A stretch of 64,000 nucleotides of DNA from Spinellus fusiger (taxonomy: Eukaryota > Mucoromycota > Mucoromycetes > Mucorales > Phycomycetaceae): contig JALLLS010000106.1 of assembly GCA_025094145.1 (NCBI GenBank), positions 40,001 through 104,000 of the forward strand. The letters are read 5' to 3'. The number at the start of each line of letters is the position of its first letter. Position 1 is the first letter of the stretch. The notes below the pieces were generated by a model. It was not told where the DNA came from, made no database searches, and saw only the letters and a list, made by a program, of their open reading frames with translations. Shown here piece after piece: positions 32,023 to 42,127 of this stretch. The position numbers were made by a program, and so were the translations under genes.

Positions 32023-35000
32023 GTGTTGGCCCTATCCAATTAGGGACCCTCAATGTGAGAGGGCTCTCCTCACTTGTACATAGTTGTTCTTCTCCCAAGT
32101 CACTCCTTATCTGCCATCTTTGTTCCCTTTCCCCTCCTCTGTCACTTCTTGCTCTGCAGGAAACCCATGCCACTCCCAAACACCACTCCTCCCTCAATCT
32201 TCTCTTCCAAGCCCAGTCTAGTCTTTGGACTCAGCACTGTGGCCTTGTATCTTTTCATGCTCACTTACTGCTAACCCATCTGCACACTTCTGTAGATAAT
32301 AGGATCCTTGCTGTTCAGGTCTCACACACCAAAAACCACATTGATCCATTTATTGTAGTGGTAGTCTATGGACCCACAATATACAGCAAACACCATCCTT
32401 TTTTCCTGTCACTTGTTTTGACACTCACCTCACTTCCTTCCTCAGTCCCAACATTTGTTCTTGGCAACTTCAATGCCAACCTCTACCAATGCACAGCCTT
32501 CACCAGTGAATGGCTAGTGTATCAGCATCAACACTTTCTTGACACCATCACAGCACCACTCTCAGCACCACTACCCACCTTCCACAGCAGTCGTTCTTGG
32601 ATGTGCATTGATTACATTCTTTGACCCACCACCATTGCCACTTCTGCACCAGAAGTTCTTTTTGCCAACCCAAGTTGGACTGACCATAGTCTGCTTATGG
32701 TTTTGATCTCTCTGTCTTACCCCTCTGGACCTGGTGTCTGGAGATTCAACATGGTGTACCTGGATCATGATGAGTTTGAGGATTTGTTGGTGGATCTGTT
32801 GGATCGTTCTTCCTTTCTTCTTCCTGTGGATGTCTCTGCTGGTTGTCACTGGGATTTGCTCAAGCAAGCCATCAGGCATCTTTCCTTGGCCTATGCCAAG
32901 AAGTATCAACGTCACTGTTGGTCAGTGGAGCATCAGCTCAACCATACTTGCTGTTGTGTTCCAACTTCAATCCAAAGATTCTTCATGAATTGGTCAACAT
33001 GAGTAGTGTGCTGTGATATTCAGAATACTCTATGAAAGCTTGAGTGCACACAAGTAACATAGTACATCTCTGTATCATCTCACTGATTGGTTGTAACTAC
33101 AAATCACCTTCTAAAGCTCAGTGTACTATCAGACACTAAACAAGAGCCATCTTCATTAATAATCCTAACAGAACAATATTGACCTATCAGAGTCAATTGA
33201 GTAAAGACTCATAATAATTAATGGTTTCAATAATGGAGTGCTTATCCCAGGAACCAACCATAGGGTTGAATCTAATAATACTACAACTAAGTAAAACATA
33301 TGAGCCAACCATAAGGTGACAGTTATTAATACTACCATAAGGTAGTAATATAGACACCAACCATTTAGTTGTAATTGTGAAGCAGCCATAAGGTTGACTA
33401 TCATATCTACCATAAGGTAGAAGCCACTGAAGGATAAGCACTCACAAAAAGTATAAATAATAAACCACTCTTCACTTAATAAAAATTATCTGTGTTCAGT
33501 CTTGTTATTTTCTACTTGTCTGAATAATCACACTCACACCCAACTTCTTTCTTTGTTGCCCTCTCTGGATCTTTCTAGTGTTGAGGCTGACCTTGCCAAT
33601 TTACAGCAGACCCAAACCACCAATCTTGCCCAGCATGCTGGTGTCAAGTGGTGTGAACAGGGTGAGCAATCCAATTCCTATTTTTTTAGGACTATCAAAC
33701 AAAGAATGACTGTAAAGTCCATTACCTCACTTTGGGATCCTGTTTCTGGTGACCTTTTTTCCTCAATGGCAGATATGCTTGGGCATGCACGCCAATTCTA
33801 CCAAGACCTGTACACTGCAGACCCCATTGACTTTGTCTCTGGTGAGTCTTTGCTCAACAACATTCCTTCTTCTGCTCTTTTGTCTGCTTTGTCTTCTGCC
33901 TCTCTGCTTGACAAGATTACTCTTGAAGAGATCCTGTTTATTTTGAACAATACACCCAGCAACTCAAGCCCTGGTTTGGATGGACTTCCCTATCCCTTGT
34001 GGAGAAGGTTGTTCAGACATTCCTTTGTGCAAGAGTTGGCTCAACAGGTGTATCAGGATGCATTGTTTGGTGTTTTTCCTTCTTGGTTGGAAATGGTGTT
34101 GGTACTTTTACCAAAGGCTAGTGACCCTTCTCTTTTGAAGAATTGGCATCCCATTTCACTTATTAACTGTGGTGCTAAGATCTTCACCAAGATCATCACT
34201 TCTTGACTTTGGTTTTGTCTTGGCCCTCTGATTACTCCCTATCAAATGGGTTTCATGGCCAATTATTTTATTGCTGACAATGGTTTGCTAACGTGCCTTG
34301 TTATGCAACATGCCCAATTAGCAAAGGATCCTGGTGTTGCTCTCTTGCTGGATCAAGAGAAGGTGTATGATTGGGTACATCCAGGGCATCTTTGTTTGGT
34401 GCTCTCTTGTTTTGGTTTTCCTATGGTCTTTGTGGACACTGTGTGCTTGTTGTTTTTCTCAACCAAGATTCACATCAATGTGAATGGCTTTGTGTCCTCC
34501 CCGTTCCCTCAGGGTTGTGGGTTGGGACAAGGAGATCCTTTCTCTCCTCTTTTATTTAACCTTGCCTTTGAGCCATTGCTCCACACCATTCTTGCTTCCT
34601 CTTCTCTTTGAGGCTTCTGTTTTGGTGTTCCTCCATTGTTGTCCTCTGTTGCTCCTCTGGTTCCACCTCCTCCCTTGAAGGCATTGGCTTATGCTGATGA
34701 CCTTCTGGTTTTCCTTTTGTCTCCTGGTGAGCTTGCTTCTCTTCTTGAGATTCTCTCAGTGTTTGGCCTGGCATCTAATGCTTGGGTCAACCTCAGCAAG
34801 ACCATTTTGGTTGCTCTTTCAGAGCATTTTGTTCCCAACTGGGGTCCTGTGCTGGATGCCTCTGACATATCATGTTGCCATGATAGTCATGCAGTCCATG
34901 CTGTCCATTACCTTGGCTTTCCTCTGTCATTGCACCCAGCCCAGTTGGATCACTTCCATTTGGCTCTTCTGGAGAAGTTGGAGAGGCAATGCAACATCAT

Positions 35001-36330
35001 GTTGCAGCATCACTTTTCTGTTTGGAGTAAGAGCCTTGTGGCCAATTCCTTGCTCCTCAGCACTCTCTGGCATATCATATATGTAACCCCTGCTCCCATC
35101 TCTTTCTTTGCTGCTGTCTGTGGACTTGTTTGTGGATACCTTAACCTCAGTTTTGGTAGTCCTGGGTGGGATCTGTTGTGCCAACCTTGTAGGCATGGTG
35201 GCATTGGTTTGTTAGACCCTGCCAGTCAGCAAAAGGCTCTCCAATTACATTGGATCCTTCCTCTCTTAACCAGCTCTTCTTCTTTTTTTTCTTTGTCTAC
35301 TACTACTACTTCTTTTGTACTTAGCTACTTAGATTTTCTTCTGCCTCTGTACTTCCAAGCACCTTCTGCCTCTGTTGCTCTTCTGTTCCCTTGCCATCTG
35401 TGCAACTGTCTGTCTGCTCTGCACCCAATTCATCATGGTTGCTCTTCTTTGCCTGTGTCTTCTCTCCCAATGCATGTTAGTATGGATGCTCCTACCCTGC
35501 TAACATTGCCTCTGTCCACTGTTTGGGGTTTCCTTCTGCCTTTTGTTGCACCCAAGCTCAACTTTGCCAAGGTGTTTGTCTTCTATGCTTTTGAACTGGA
35601 TAGCTTTGGTCATCTATGCCAGAAGCATATTGTGCAATTGGGTTTTGCAAAGTATTGCATCCTTTCTTTCTTCCATGCTCTGGACTCTGGGCAAATTGTG
35701 CTCTAGCTGTGGTTCTTGTCTGGCTTTGTGCTGGCATCTTCCACCTCTCCACCATCCACTGGCTTTTCTTCTCTTTTGGAGATCATACAAATTAACAAGC
35801 AAAGTCTGGTCAAGGCCTGCACTTCTTCTCTTTGCTGCCACTTGCTGCCTTCTTTGTCCTCTCATTCTTCTTCTGCAGTTGTGTGGAAGTGTTTCTGGAA
35901 TCTTTGGATCCCTCACAACACTTGCACTGTTTGGTAGAAAGCTCTTTGGGGTTGTTTGTCCATTCACATCAGAATGCACCATGTCCTGCCTGTCCAATTT
36001 TCTTCTCCTCTTTGCTTGTTCTTTTCTTCTTTGGTGGAAGACCAGGATCATTTTCTGTTTCTCTGTTCTGGGAAGAGGCATGTGTGGAGTGTTGTTCTCT
36101 CTTGTTGGTGTCCTTCTTGGCATCTCAAGGATGTCCAGTCTTTGCTGTCTTCTTGTTGTCCTTCTTCTCTGCCAGATGCTGACCTTAGTGTTCTGGTTGT
36201 GGCTGCTACAGTGCAGGCAATTTGGCATGCCCACTGGGCTTTTATTTTTGACTCTGCTCCTTTTCTCCCTGGTGTTGTGGCAATTAAGGCTTCTTCTTTG
36301 GTGGTGGCTCTTCTTTCTATGGTGTCTTGA
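32019..36330 (+). pseudogene. LINE ORF2 (endonuclease-reverse transcriptase), broken
   Basis: The frame starts LGTLNVRGLSS and carries the endonuclease signatures LALQETHA, VLGNFNANL and IDYIL...WTDHSLL. It is interrupted by a solo LTR at 32952-33532 and resumes in the correct frame. The RT domain shows SSPGLDGLPYPLWRRL, NWHPISLINCGAKIF, PQGCGLGQGDPFSPLLFNLA and the catalytic LAYADDLLVFL. A C-terminal RHGGIGLLDPASQQKAL region and DHFLFLC follow. In-frame stops are at 32622, 34204, 34609, 35704 and 35935; I saw no frameshift. TGA before CTT (34204) and before GGC (34609) would fit C-to-T change of CGA. The element cannot encode its own enzymes. Confidence 0.88.
32952..33532 (+). repeat. Solo LTR copy 1, inserted in LINE ORF2
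   Basis: Starts TGTTGTGTTCC and ends TGAATAATCACA, with TATAAATAATAAACC and AATAAAAATTATC near the 3' end, an LTR promoter and polyadenylation layout. The flanks are CTTGC on the left and CTCAC on the right. Removing the LTR and one flank restores the LINE reading frame (HT-x-TQLL). No internal retroelement genes are present, so this is a solo LTR. Confidence 0.85.
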
Positions 36331-36735
36331 AGTGTTTTTCTTTTCTTTTTTTTTCTTCCTTTCTTTTCTTTCTTCTCAATGTATTTTTCATTTTAGCTAG
36401 TCTCTTTCTTCCTTTCCTTTTGCTTGGTCCATATGACCTTTATTATTATTTAAGTGCCACACGTCATAACGTGTTGGCCTAGTCAATAAAGAATACAAAA
36501 AAAAGTCAAACTCACAAGTCAAACAATTCACACTCTATTTGCCTTGGGCCTAAAGTCCAGTATTAGAAACAATACCTTGTTATCATTAAGCACCACTGTT
36601 AATACCTGTTACAATGAGATAATTGAGGTGATTATAGATATTTAGTCAATAAATGAATACACTGTTCTTAATATAAGTAAGTTTGGTTTTATTTTATGGA
36701 CAATGACCACCCATGTTAATTTTGTGTGAGTCATA

Positions 36736-38084
36736 CAGTATTACATCAAAAAACTAAAATATTTTTCATTTTCTGACTTTAATTTTGCTAAATAAAAAAA
36801 ACTTTTTTTTACACATTCCTCATTTCTTTTTTTCCACTATCATATTTATCATGTTTAACACCACCAAACAAACCACCAAGCCTCTTGGAAACAGAAAGAG
36901 AAATATTGACAACTTTACTTGTAAACTCATTGTACACAAGGCCACCATAAATGGCACCAGACAGACAGACATTGTAGCTATGTTTGGTGTCAGTCAGCTC
37001 TCTATCAGCCTCATCATGAAGAGGTACAAGGAAACTGGCTGTTTTAAGGCAGGCAAGAGCTCTGGATGCAAGTTTGTCTTGGAGAGAGACAAGAGGGAAG
37101 TTTCTTGAAAGGTGGCAAGGGATCCTTTCCAGAGCATGAAGGAGCACCACCAGGGAATGGTCACCAAAGTGTTCATGAGGAATTTTGAAAGAATAATGAA
37201 GAAGATTGGCCTGTCTTCTTGCAGTGTGATTAGAAAGCCTGCTCTCACCAACAATCACAAGAAGCTGAGGCTTGCTTGGGCTAGAGCCCACCTTCACTGG
37301 ACCAAGAAAGACTGGAGAATGGTCATCTGGTCCAATGAATCAAAGTTCCAGTTGATGAGCAACAACAACTGCAACAGGGTGGTCTGTAGGAAGAATGAGG
37401 GGCTTCTCCCAAAGAATGTGAAGCCAACAATGAAGTTTGGTGGTGGCAGTGTGATGGTCTGGGGTTCTTTTTCTGGTGAAAGTGTTGGTAGACTTGCTGT
37501 GGTGGAGGGGTCCATCAATAGTGCCAAATACACCAGTATTTTAGAAATGGCCTATTGCCCTGAGCTGGCTTGTCTTAAGGCACTGGATCCAGTGGTAGGC
37601 TATGTTCTTCAAGAGGACAATGCTAGGTGCCATACTAGTAAGGAGACTAGGAAATGGAAGGATGAGAGAGGCATAGTCATGATGGAGGGGTGGCCCTCTC
37701 AAAGCCCTGACCTGAACCCAATTGAGTATCTTTGGGAGAAACTGGACAGAGCAGTTTGGAAGAGTATGACCCCAGCAAGCTCTCTTCAGGATCTGAAGGC
37801 TCTCCTGGTCCAAGAGTAGGACAAGATACCCAAGGAGTTTACCACCAACCTCATTAACAGCATGTATCAGAGATACAGGGCTGTCATTGAGGCCAAGGGT
37901 GGAAGCACCAAATATTAAGGGTTTCCAACCAATAAATCTGTATTTATTATCCAGTTGACCTTCTTTATACTTCATCCAATTTTCAAGTCTCTACTGTGTG
38001 TTTATATTATAAAGAATAAGTATTTCCCCAAACAAGAATTATACCAGAAAATAAAATAAATTATTATTTTTTTGCCTGACACTG
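36736..38084 (+). mobile_element. Tc1-like DNA transposon with TA target sites
   Basis: A 1.35-kb element bounded by TA on both sides. The left end reads CAGTATTACATCAAAAAAC and the right end, reverse complemented, CAGTGTCAGGCAAAAAAAT, giving imperfect terminal inverted repeats. It encloses one transposase frame with two nonsense codons. Just outside, 36665-36735 resembles the DNA at 52950-53020 next to the Plavaka-like fragment. Confidence 0.82.
36851..37918 (+). pseudogene. Tc1-type transposase, inactivated
   Basis: A 355-codon frame: an N-terminal paired helix-turn-helix region (TRQTDIVAMFGVSQLSISLI) and a DDE domain. In-frame stops are TGA at 37106-37108 and TAG at 37817-37819. The latter sits where a Trp would be expected (QE-stop-DK). 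The first catalytic residue is changed: WSNESKF has Asn (codon 37334-37336) where the family has Asp. The second Asp (QEDNARCH) and the Glu (DLNPIEYLWEKLDR) remain. The D-to-N and W-to-stop changes are G-to-A on this strand. No frameshift was seen. Confidence 0.88.
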
Positions 38085-38303
38085 TATTTAGCTATTTCAA
38101 TATATATTAATCAATGTCTCAGTAACCTCAAAGCCAACAGATAGTTACTCCTGCCTATCATTACAATAGTATTAGAGGGATATGTTCTTCATCCCCCCAT
38201 ATTTTTTATTATTATTAATAACAGCTTTATGTTTAAGAATAGTGAAGGTTCAAAACATGAGAAAAAATTAATTTCTCAATACTTAAATGAATAAAAATAC
38301 AAA

Positions 38304-38375
38304 CTCTTCGACCGGGAATTGAACCCGGGTCTCCCACGTGACAGGCGGGGATACTTACCACTATACTATCGAAGA
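38304..38375 (-). tRNA. tRNA-Asp (GTC)
   Basis: A 72-nt cloverleaf on the minus strand. Acceptor stem TCTTCGA pairs with TCGAAGA, the A box is TAGTATAGTGG, the anticodon loop CTGTCAC has anticodon GTC, and the B box is GGTTCAATTCC. No intron. The 5' end faces the divergent LINE copy beginning a few bases away. Confidence 0.95.
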
Positions 38376-39374
38376 ACTTCTCTTTCTGCTAAAGATCACT
38401 TTTTTTAAAAATTCATAAGTTCAATCCAAAAAAACGTCCATCCGTCTCCAAAAAGCTACATCCATCTGCATCCATCATCAATCCATCTTCCCCCATCTCC
38501 CGACTATCTTCTACAAAAGTTTCAGACCTCCAGCTCTCAAACTTGACCAGATCCACTATGTTCTCTTCTCCAGCAGGACAACACCTTTTGGCTAATGCCA
38601 CCACCACCACCACCGAAGCTCAACTTATCTCGGCAGTGACGTCACTCCAACAGAGCTTTGCTCAAATGGCTTCTGAGCACACCCATCAGAAGCAGAGACT
38701 TGAGGCCTTTGAGGCCATTATGGAAGAAAACAAGCAGCTGAGAGAGACTGTGGCAGCCCTTGAGGCAAAGCTTGCTGCCTTGACTAATAAGGCAACTCCT
38801 GTGATACAAGAGGTGACACAGGCACCAAAGAACCACCAACAGGCTGAGAAGACAGCCAAGGACTCCACATGGGCTACTGTAGCCAAAAAGACCTGCCCAG
38901 CACCTTCAACTAGGAGAGTGGAATCTGCTGCACATGCCTTCACCATCCAAGAAGGTCCTAAAGGTTACACTTATGTGTACATTCCAAGAGGCAGACGCAT
39001 GAACCGCCCAGAGGCAAGATGTCTCCTGAGAACCCTTGGCCTGGAAACAGGTAGAATCCTGGATGTGTGTTTCCCTGCCCATTCTGTTCTTGGTCTTTTG
39101 GTCCATGTCCAGTATGTTGAGTCTCTTACTGTAGTCTTGAATAAGGCCAAGGTAGATATCTACAAGAACTTTGACCCTCTGGACCCCAAGCATCTGGCAG
39201 ACCCAAAATATGCCACCTTCAATGTTGAGCAGATGTGCATTGAGGCAGCAAGACTCCAAGAGAACAGATGCATACAGGCCATCCAGTATATGTGCCCCCA
39301 CATTGCCTTTTCTGTTGCTGCTGCTTTTGTAGCCAATGGCTGGATCAGTAAAGAGCAGATGCCCCCAAGCCAAT
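38376..39374 (+). mobile_element. tRNA-linked LINE, copy A (ORF1 only, 3' truncated)
   Basis: Begins within about 5 bp of the tRNA-Asp 5' end with a TTCTCTTTCT-like start also found beside the other two tRNA-linked copies. ORF1 is open from the ATG at 38558 to 39374, where a solo LTR replaces the rest. The protein has a Thr-rich start, a coiled coil (QRLEAFEAIMEENKQLRETV, then LEAKLAAL) and the family's folded domain: YVYIPRGRRMNRPEARCLL, ILDVCFPAHSVLGLLVH and FDPLDPKHLADPKYATF. It matches copy C closely in layout. No ORF2 is left here. Confidence 0.85.
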
Positions 39375-39952
39375 TGTCATGTTCTGACTTCAATCCAAAG
39401 ATTCTCTATGAATAGGTTAACATAAGTAGTGTGCTGTGACATTCAGAATACTCTATGAAAGCTTGAGTGCACACAAGTATCATAGTACATCTCTGTATCA
39501 TCTCACTGATTGGTTGTAACTACAAATCAACCTTCTAAGCTCAAATTATTATCAGACACTTAATGAGCTGCCTTCATCTATAAATCCTTAGTGGATTAAA
39601 TAAGACCTATCAAAGGCAATTAAAAGTGAAGACATAATAGATGGCTCTATAATAGTGTGCTTATTCAATGAACCAACCATAAGGCTCCAACATGTAGTCT
39701 ACCATTAGGTAGAACACCTACACTAACCATAAAGCTACACCTATGTAAACTACCATAGGATAAATCATCTACACCAACCATACAGTTGCATCTATCAATA
39801 AGCTATGCCATGGACTAATCATTAACTACCAAAAGGTAGAATGCCACTGAAGGATAAGCACCCACAGAAAGTATAAATAATGAACCACTCTTCACTTAAT
39901 AAAAATTATCTGTGTTCAGTCTTGTTATTTTCTACTTGTCTGAATAATCACA
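39375..39952 (+). repeat. Solo LTR copy 2
   Basis: Same LTR family, starting TGTCATGTTCTGAC and ending AATAATCACA, with the TATAAATAATGAACC and AATAAAAATTATC block near the end. The left flank is LINE ORF1 (CCAAT) and the right flank is an IS630-like transposase (AAGGT). The flanks do not form a target duplication, so at least one side was rearranged. Confidence 0.85.
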
Positions 39953-40715
39953 AAGGTCACTAATGAGTACATCATTACAAGCATTGCCAATCCTGCTTGA
40001 CACATTTTCTTCATTCATAAGTCTATCACACTTCATTTTCCCTTTAACTATTGCCCAAAATTGTTTGATGGGGTTTAATTCAGGCAAATAAGGAGGAAGG
40101 TAAATGACTTTATAGTCTTTACTTTTAATTTTACATATCATTGGGTTGGATTTATGGATAGAAGCATTATCCATAGCAATGTAACTTCCCTTGAAAGTTT
40201 GATCATGATCCATGATAGCAAGAAGCTCATTCATAAATTTGACAAAGTGCACTGTAGTGGTACCTTTTGGTATTGACTTATTATTGGCTGGGTCATCATC
40301 AACTTGTGGATCTGCTGTACTAATTTCAGTTGCAGATCTTTTCTTTCCATTATTAGCTTTTATCCTTTTTTTTGCAGTCTGTGTTTCTTTTCTTGGTGGT
40401 GGCTTTCTGATGGCAACATGGATGATACTAGACAAGTGAATAGTACCAATGATTGTATGAGATGTAGCTCTGGTTTTTGGTTGCCTTACCACTGCAGTGC
40501 TACCTTTTTTTTTATCTTGCCCAATTATTTCTCATGTTGATATGAAAACCTGCCTTATCAATGAAGATGCAGTTTCTTGTAAAATCCAGATCAGAATCTT
40601 TCCATTCCATGAACCATGCATATCTTGTCTGTAGGTTTTCTATTGAGTTTCTAACTTCAGGTTCAAACACTGGCTTTTTCACAGTGATGAGCATTGTGTT
40701 TTGCAAATGGGTATT
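39953..40715 (-). pseudogene. IS630/Tc1-like transposase, C-terminal part, inactivated
   Basis: Minus-strand coding: KKPVFEPEVRNSIENLQTRY, CIFIDKAGFHINMRNNWAR, then a basic linker, SYIAMDNASIHKS and LPPYLPELNPIKQFWAIVKG. This is a DDE_3-type transposase of the fungal IS630 group. Two catalytic Asp are present (FIDKAG and MDNA), but the third acidic residue is Lys (NPIK, codon 40064-40066, AAA on the coding strand), so the enzyme should be dead. The change is G-to-A on the coding strand. The frame also shows an in-frame interruption and a shift near 40500. The C-terminus is cut by the LTR at 39952. Confidence 0.85.
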
Positions 40716-41319
40716 TGAGATTGTTCAGACAGGTAGATTAACAAGACTGAACAAAGATAATTTTTATTGAGTAAAGAAAGGTTCACTATTTATACTTTTG
40801 GTGGGTGCTTATCCTTCAGTGGCTTCTACCTTATGGTAGGATAATCTACTCTACCTTATGGTAGTTATGATAGTCAACCTTATAGCTGCTTCACAATTAC
40901 AACTAAATGGTTGGTGTATATATTGCTACCTTATGGTAGTATTAATAACTGCCACCTTATGGTTGGCTCATATGTTTTACTTAGTTGTAGTATTATTAGA
41001 TTCAACCTTATGGTTGGTTCCTGGGATAAGCACTCCATTATTGAAACCATTAATTATTATGAGTCTTTACTCAATTGACTCTGATAGGTCAATATTGTTC
41101 TGTTAGGATTATTAATGAAGATGGCTCTTGTTTAGTGTCTGATAGTACACTGAGCTTTAGAAGGTGATTTGTAGTTACAACCAATCAGTGAGATGATACA
41201 GAGATGTACTATGTTACTTGTGTGCACTCAAGCTTTCATAGAGTATTCTGAATGTCACAGCACACTACTTGTGTTGACTTATTCATAGAGAATCTTTGGA
41301 TTGAAGTTGGAACACAACA
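40716..41319 (-). repeat. Solo LTR copy 3 (minus orientation)
   Basis: The longest copy, 604 bp, reading TGTTGTGTTCC to AACAATCTCA on the minus strand. It splits an IS630-like transposase in the same orientation. About 45-50 codons expected between the two transposase parts are missing, and the flanks (GCAAA and AATAC in LTR orientation) are not duplicates. A deletion therefore accompanied or followed insertion. It carries more ACCATAAGGT-type inverted motifs than the shorter copies. Confidence 0.85.
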
Positions 41320-41781
41320 TTTGCTCACTTTTTTTATATGCTATTTCTTCTGTTTCTTCATAGACATGCCACCATCTTAATGCAGTACAATATTTAATAT
41401 TCAGATTTTGTGCAACCTTAGCAACTAGTCTATGCTCTTGAGGACTTCAAGAATACAGTCAATGAATATTTCCCAGGTGAAATTGCTGTAATCACTATAT
41501 GCTTTTACTGGTGGGCTCAAATTGCTAGATTTTGGCTGCTTTTTAGCTGAAGACTCATCAGAAGTTTTCTCAGGATGCTTAGCATTCAAGTAAGTTTCCT
41601 GACTAGTTATTGTTTTAAGAACTATGTTGGGATTATTGGCTTGCATTAAAACATCCTCTATTAGATCATAAACTTTCTTACCTTGTTCATTAAAAATGTT
41701 TTCTTGTCCATCTTCATAATAAGAATAATAATAATAAAAAGAAAAATAAAAAGAATTCATCATTATATTATATTTTATCAA
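41320..41781 (-). pseudogene. IS630-like transposase, N-terminal part
   Basis: The minus strand reads GKKVYDLIEDVLMQANNPNI and then, with a frame change, LVAKVAQNLNIKYCTALRWW and VYEETEEIAYKKSEQ, ending at the LTR. The second part is the helix-turn-helix start typical of the same transposase group as the 39953-40715 fragment. The two are best read as one element split by an LTR. Confidence 0.6.
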
Positions 41782-42053
41782 GAGTAAAGGTAAAAAAAAA
41801 AAAAGTTGCCAAAAAGGTGTGCCAATTAAATAAAATATTCTGGCTAATGTTAATTGGCAAGTTGTGACAAAAAAAATAATAATAATCTAATCTTGTGACA
41901 TTTATTTTTGAGAAAACTCCAAATTCCATAAGCCTAACTGTACCTCAGTGATACTATCTAAAAGATGACAACTTTATTACATTTGATAGAATTCCTTACT
42001 AAATTTAGTAATAAATCTCAAAAGATTTAGCTTTCTTCATTAGATGAAGAAAA

Positions 42054-42127
42054 TGATTTCTGCCAGACTTGAACTGGCGACCGTCTGTGTGTTAGACAGA
42101 CGTGATAACCAACTACACCAAGAAACC
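42054..42127 (-). tRNA. tRNA-Val (AAC)
   Basis: 74 nt on the minus strand. Acceptor stem GGTTTCT pairs with AGAAATC (one G-U pair), the A box is GTGTAGTTGG, the anticodon loop CTAACAC has anticodon AAC, and the B box is AGTTCAAGTCT. No intron. A LINE starts divergently a few bases from its 5' end. Confidence 0.95.

Larger units (their letters stand above)
30500..36508 (+). mobile_element. CCHC-type LINE retrotransposon, decayed, with nested solo LTR
   Basis: A two-ORF non-LTR element. ORF1 encodes a CCHC protein; ORF2 encodes an apurinic endonuclease plus reverse transcriptase. The ORFs overlap as ATGA. The 3' end is pyrimidine-rich and finishes near AATAAAGAATACAAAAAAAA at about 36485-36507. 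Similar text, CAAACTCACAA with AACACTATTTGC, occurs both just before ORF1 (30560-30590) and just after the A tract (36510-36545). This suggests target duplication or a truncated neighbour. ORF2 carries five in-frame stops and an inserted LTR. Confidence 0.88.

Noticed and set aside
33230..33425. CRISPR-like array
   Set aside because: The repeats are short, imperfect and palindromic, spacing is irregular, the array lies inside an LTR and the genome is eukaryotic.
39375..41319. A complete LTR retrotransposon between LTR copies 2 and 3
   Set aside because: The two LTRs are in opposite orientation and the DNA between them encodes an IS630-like DNA transposase, with no gag-pol. They are separate solo LTRs.
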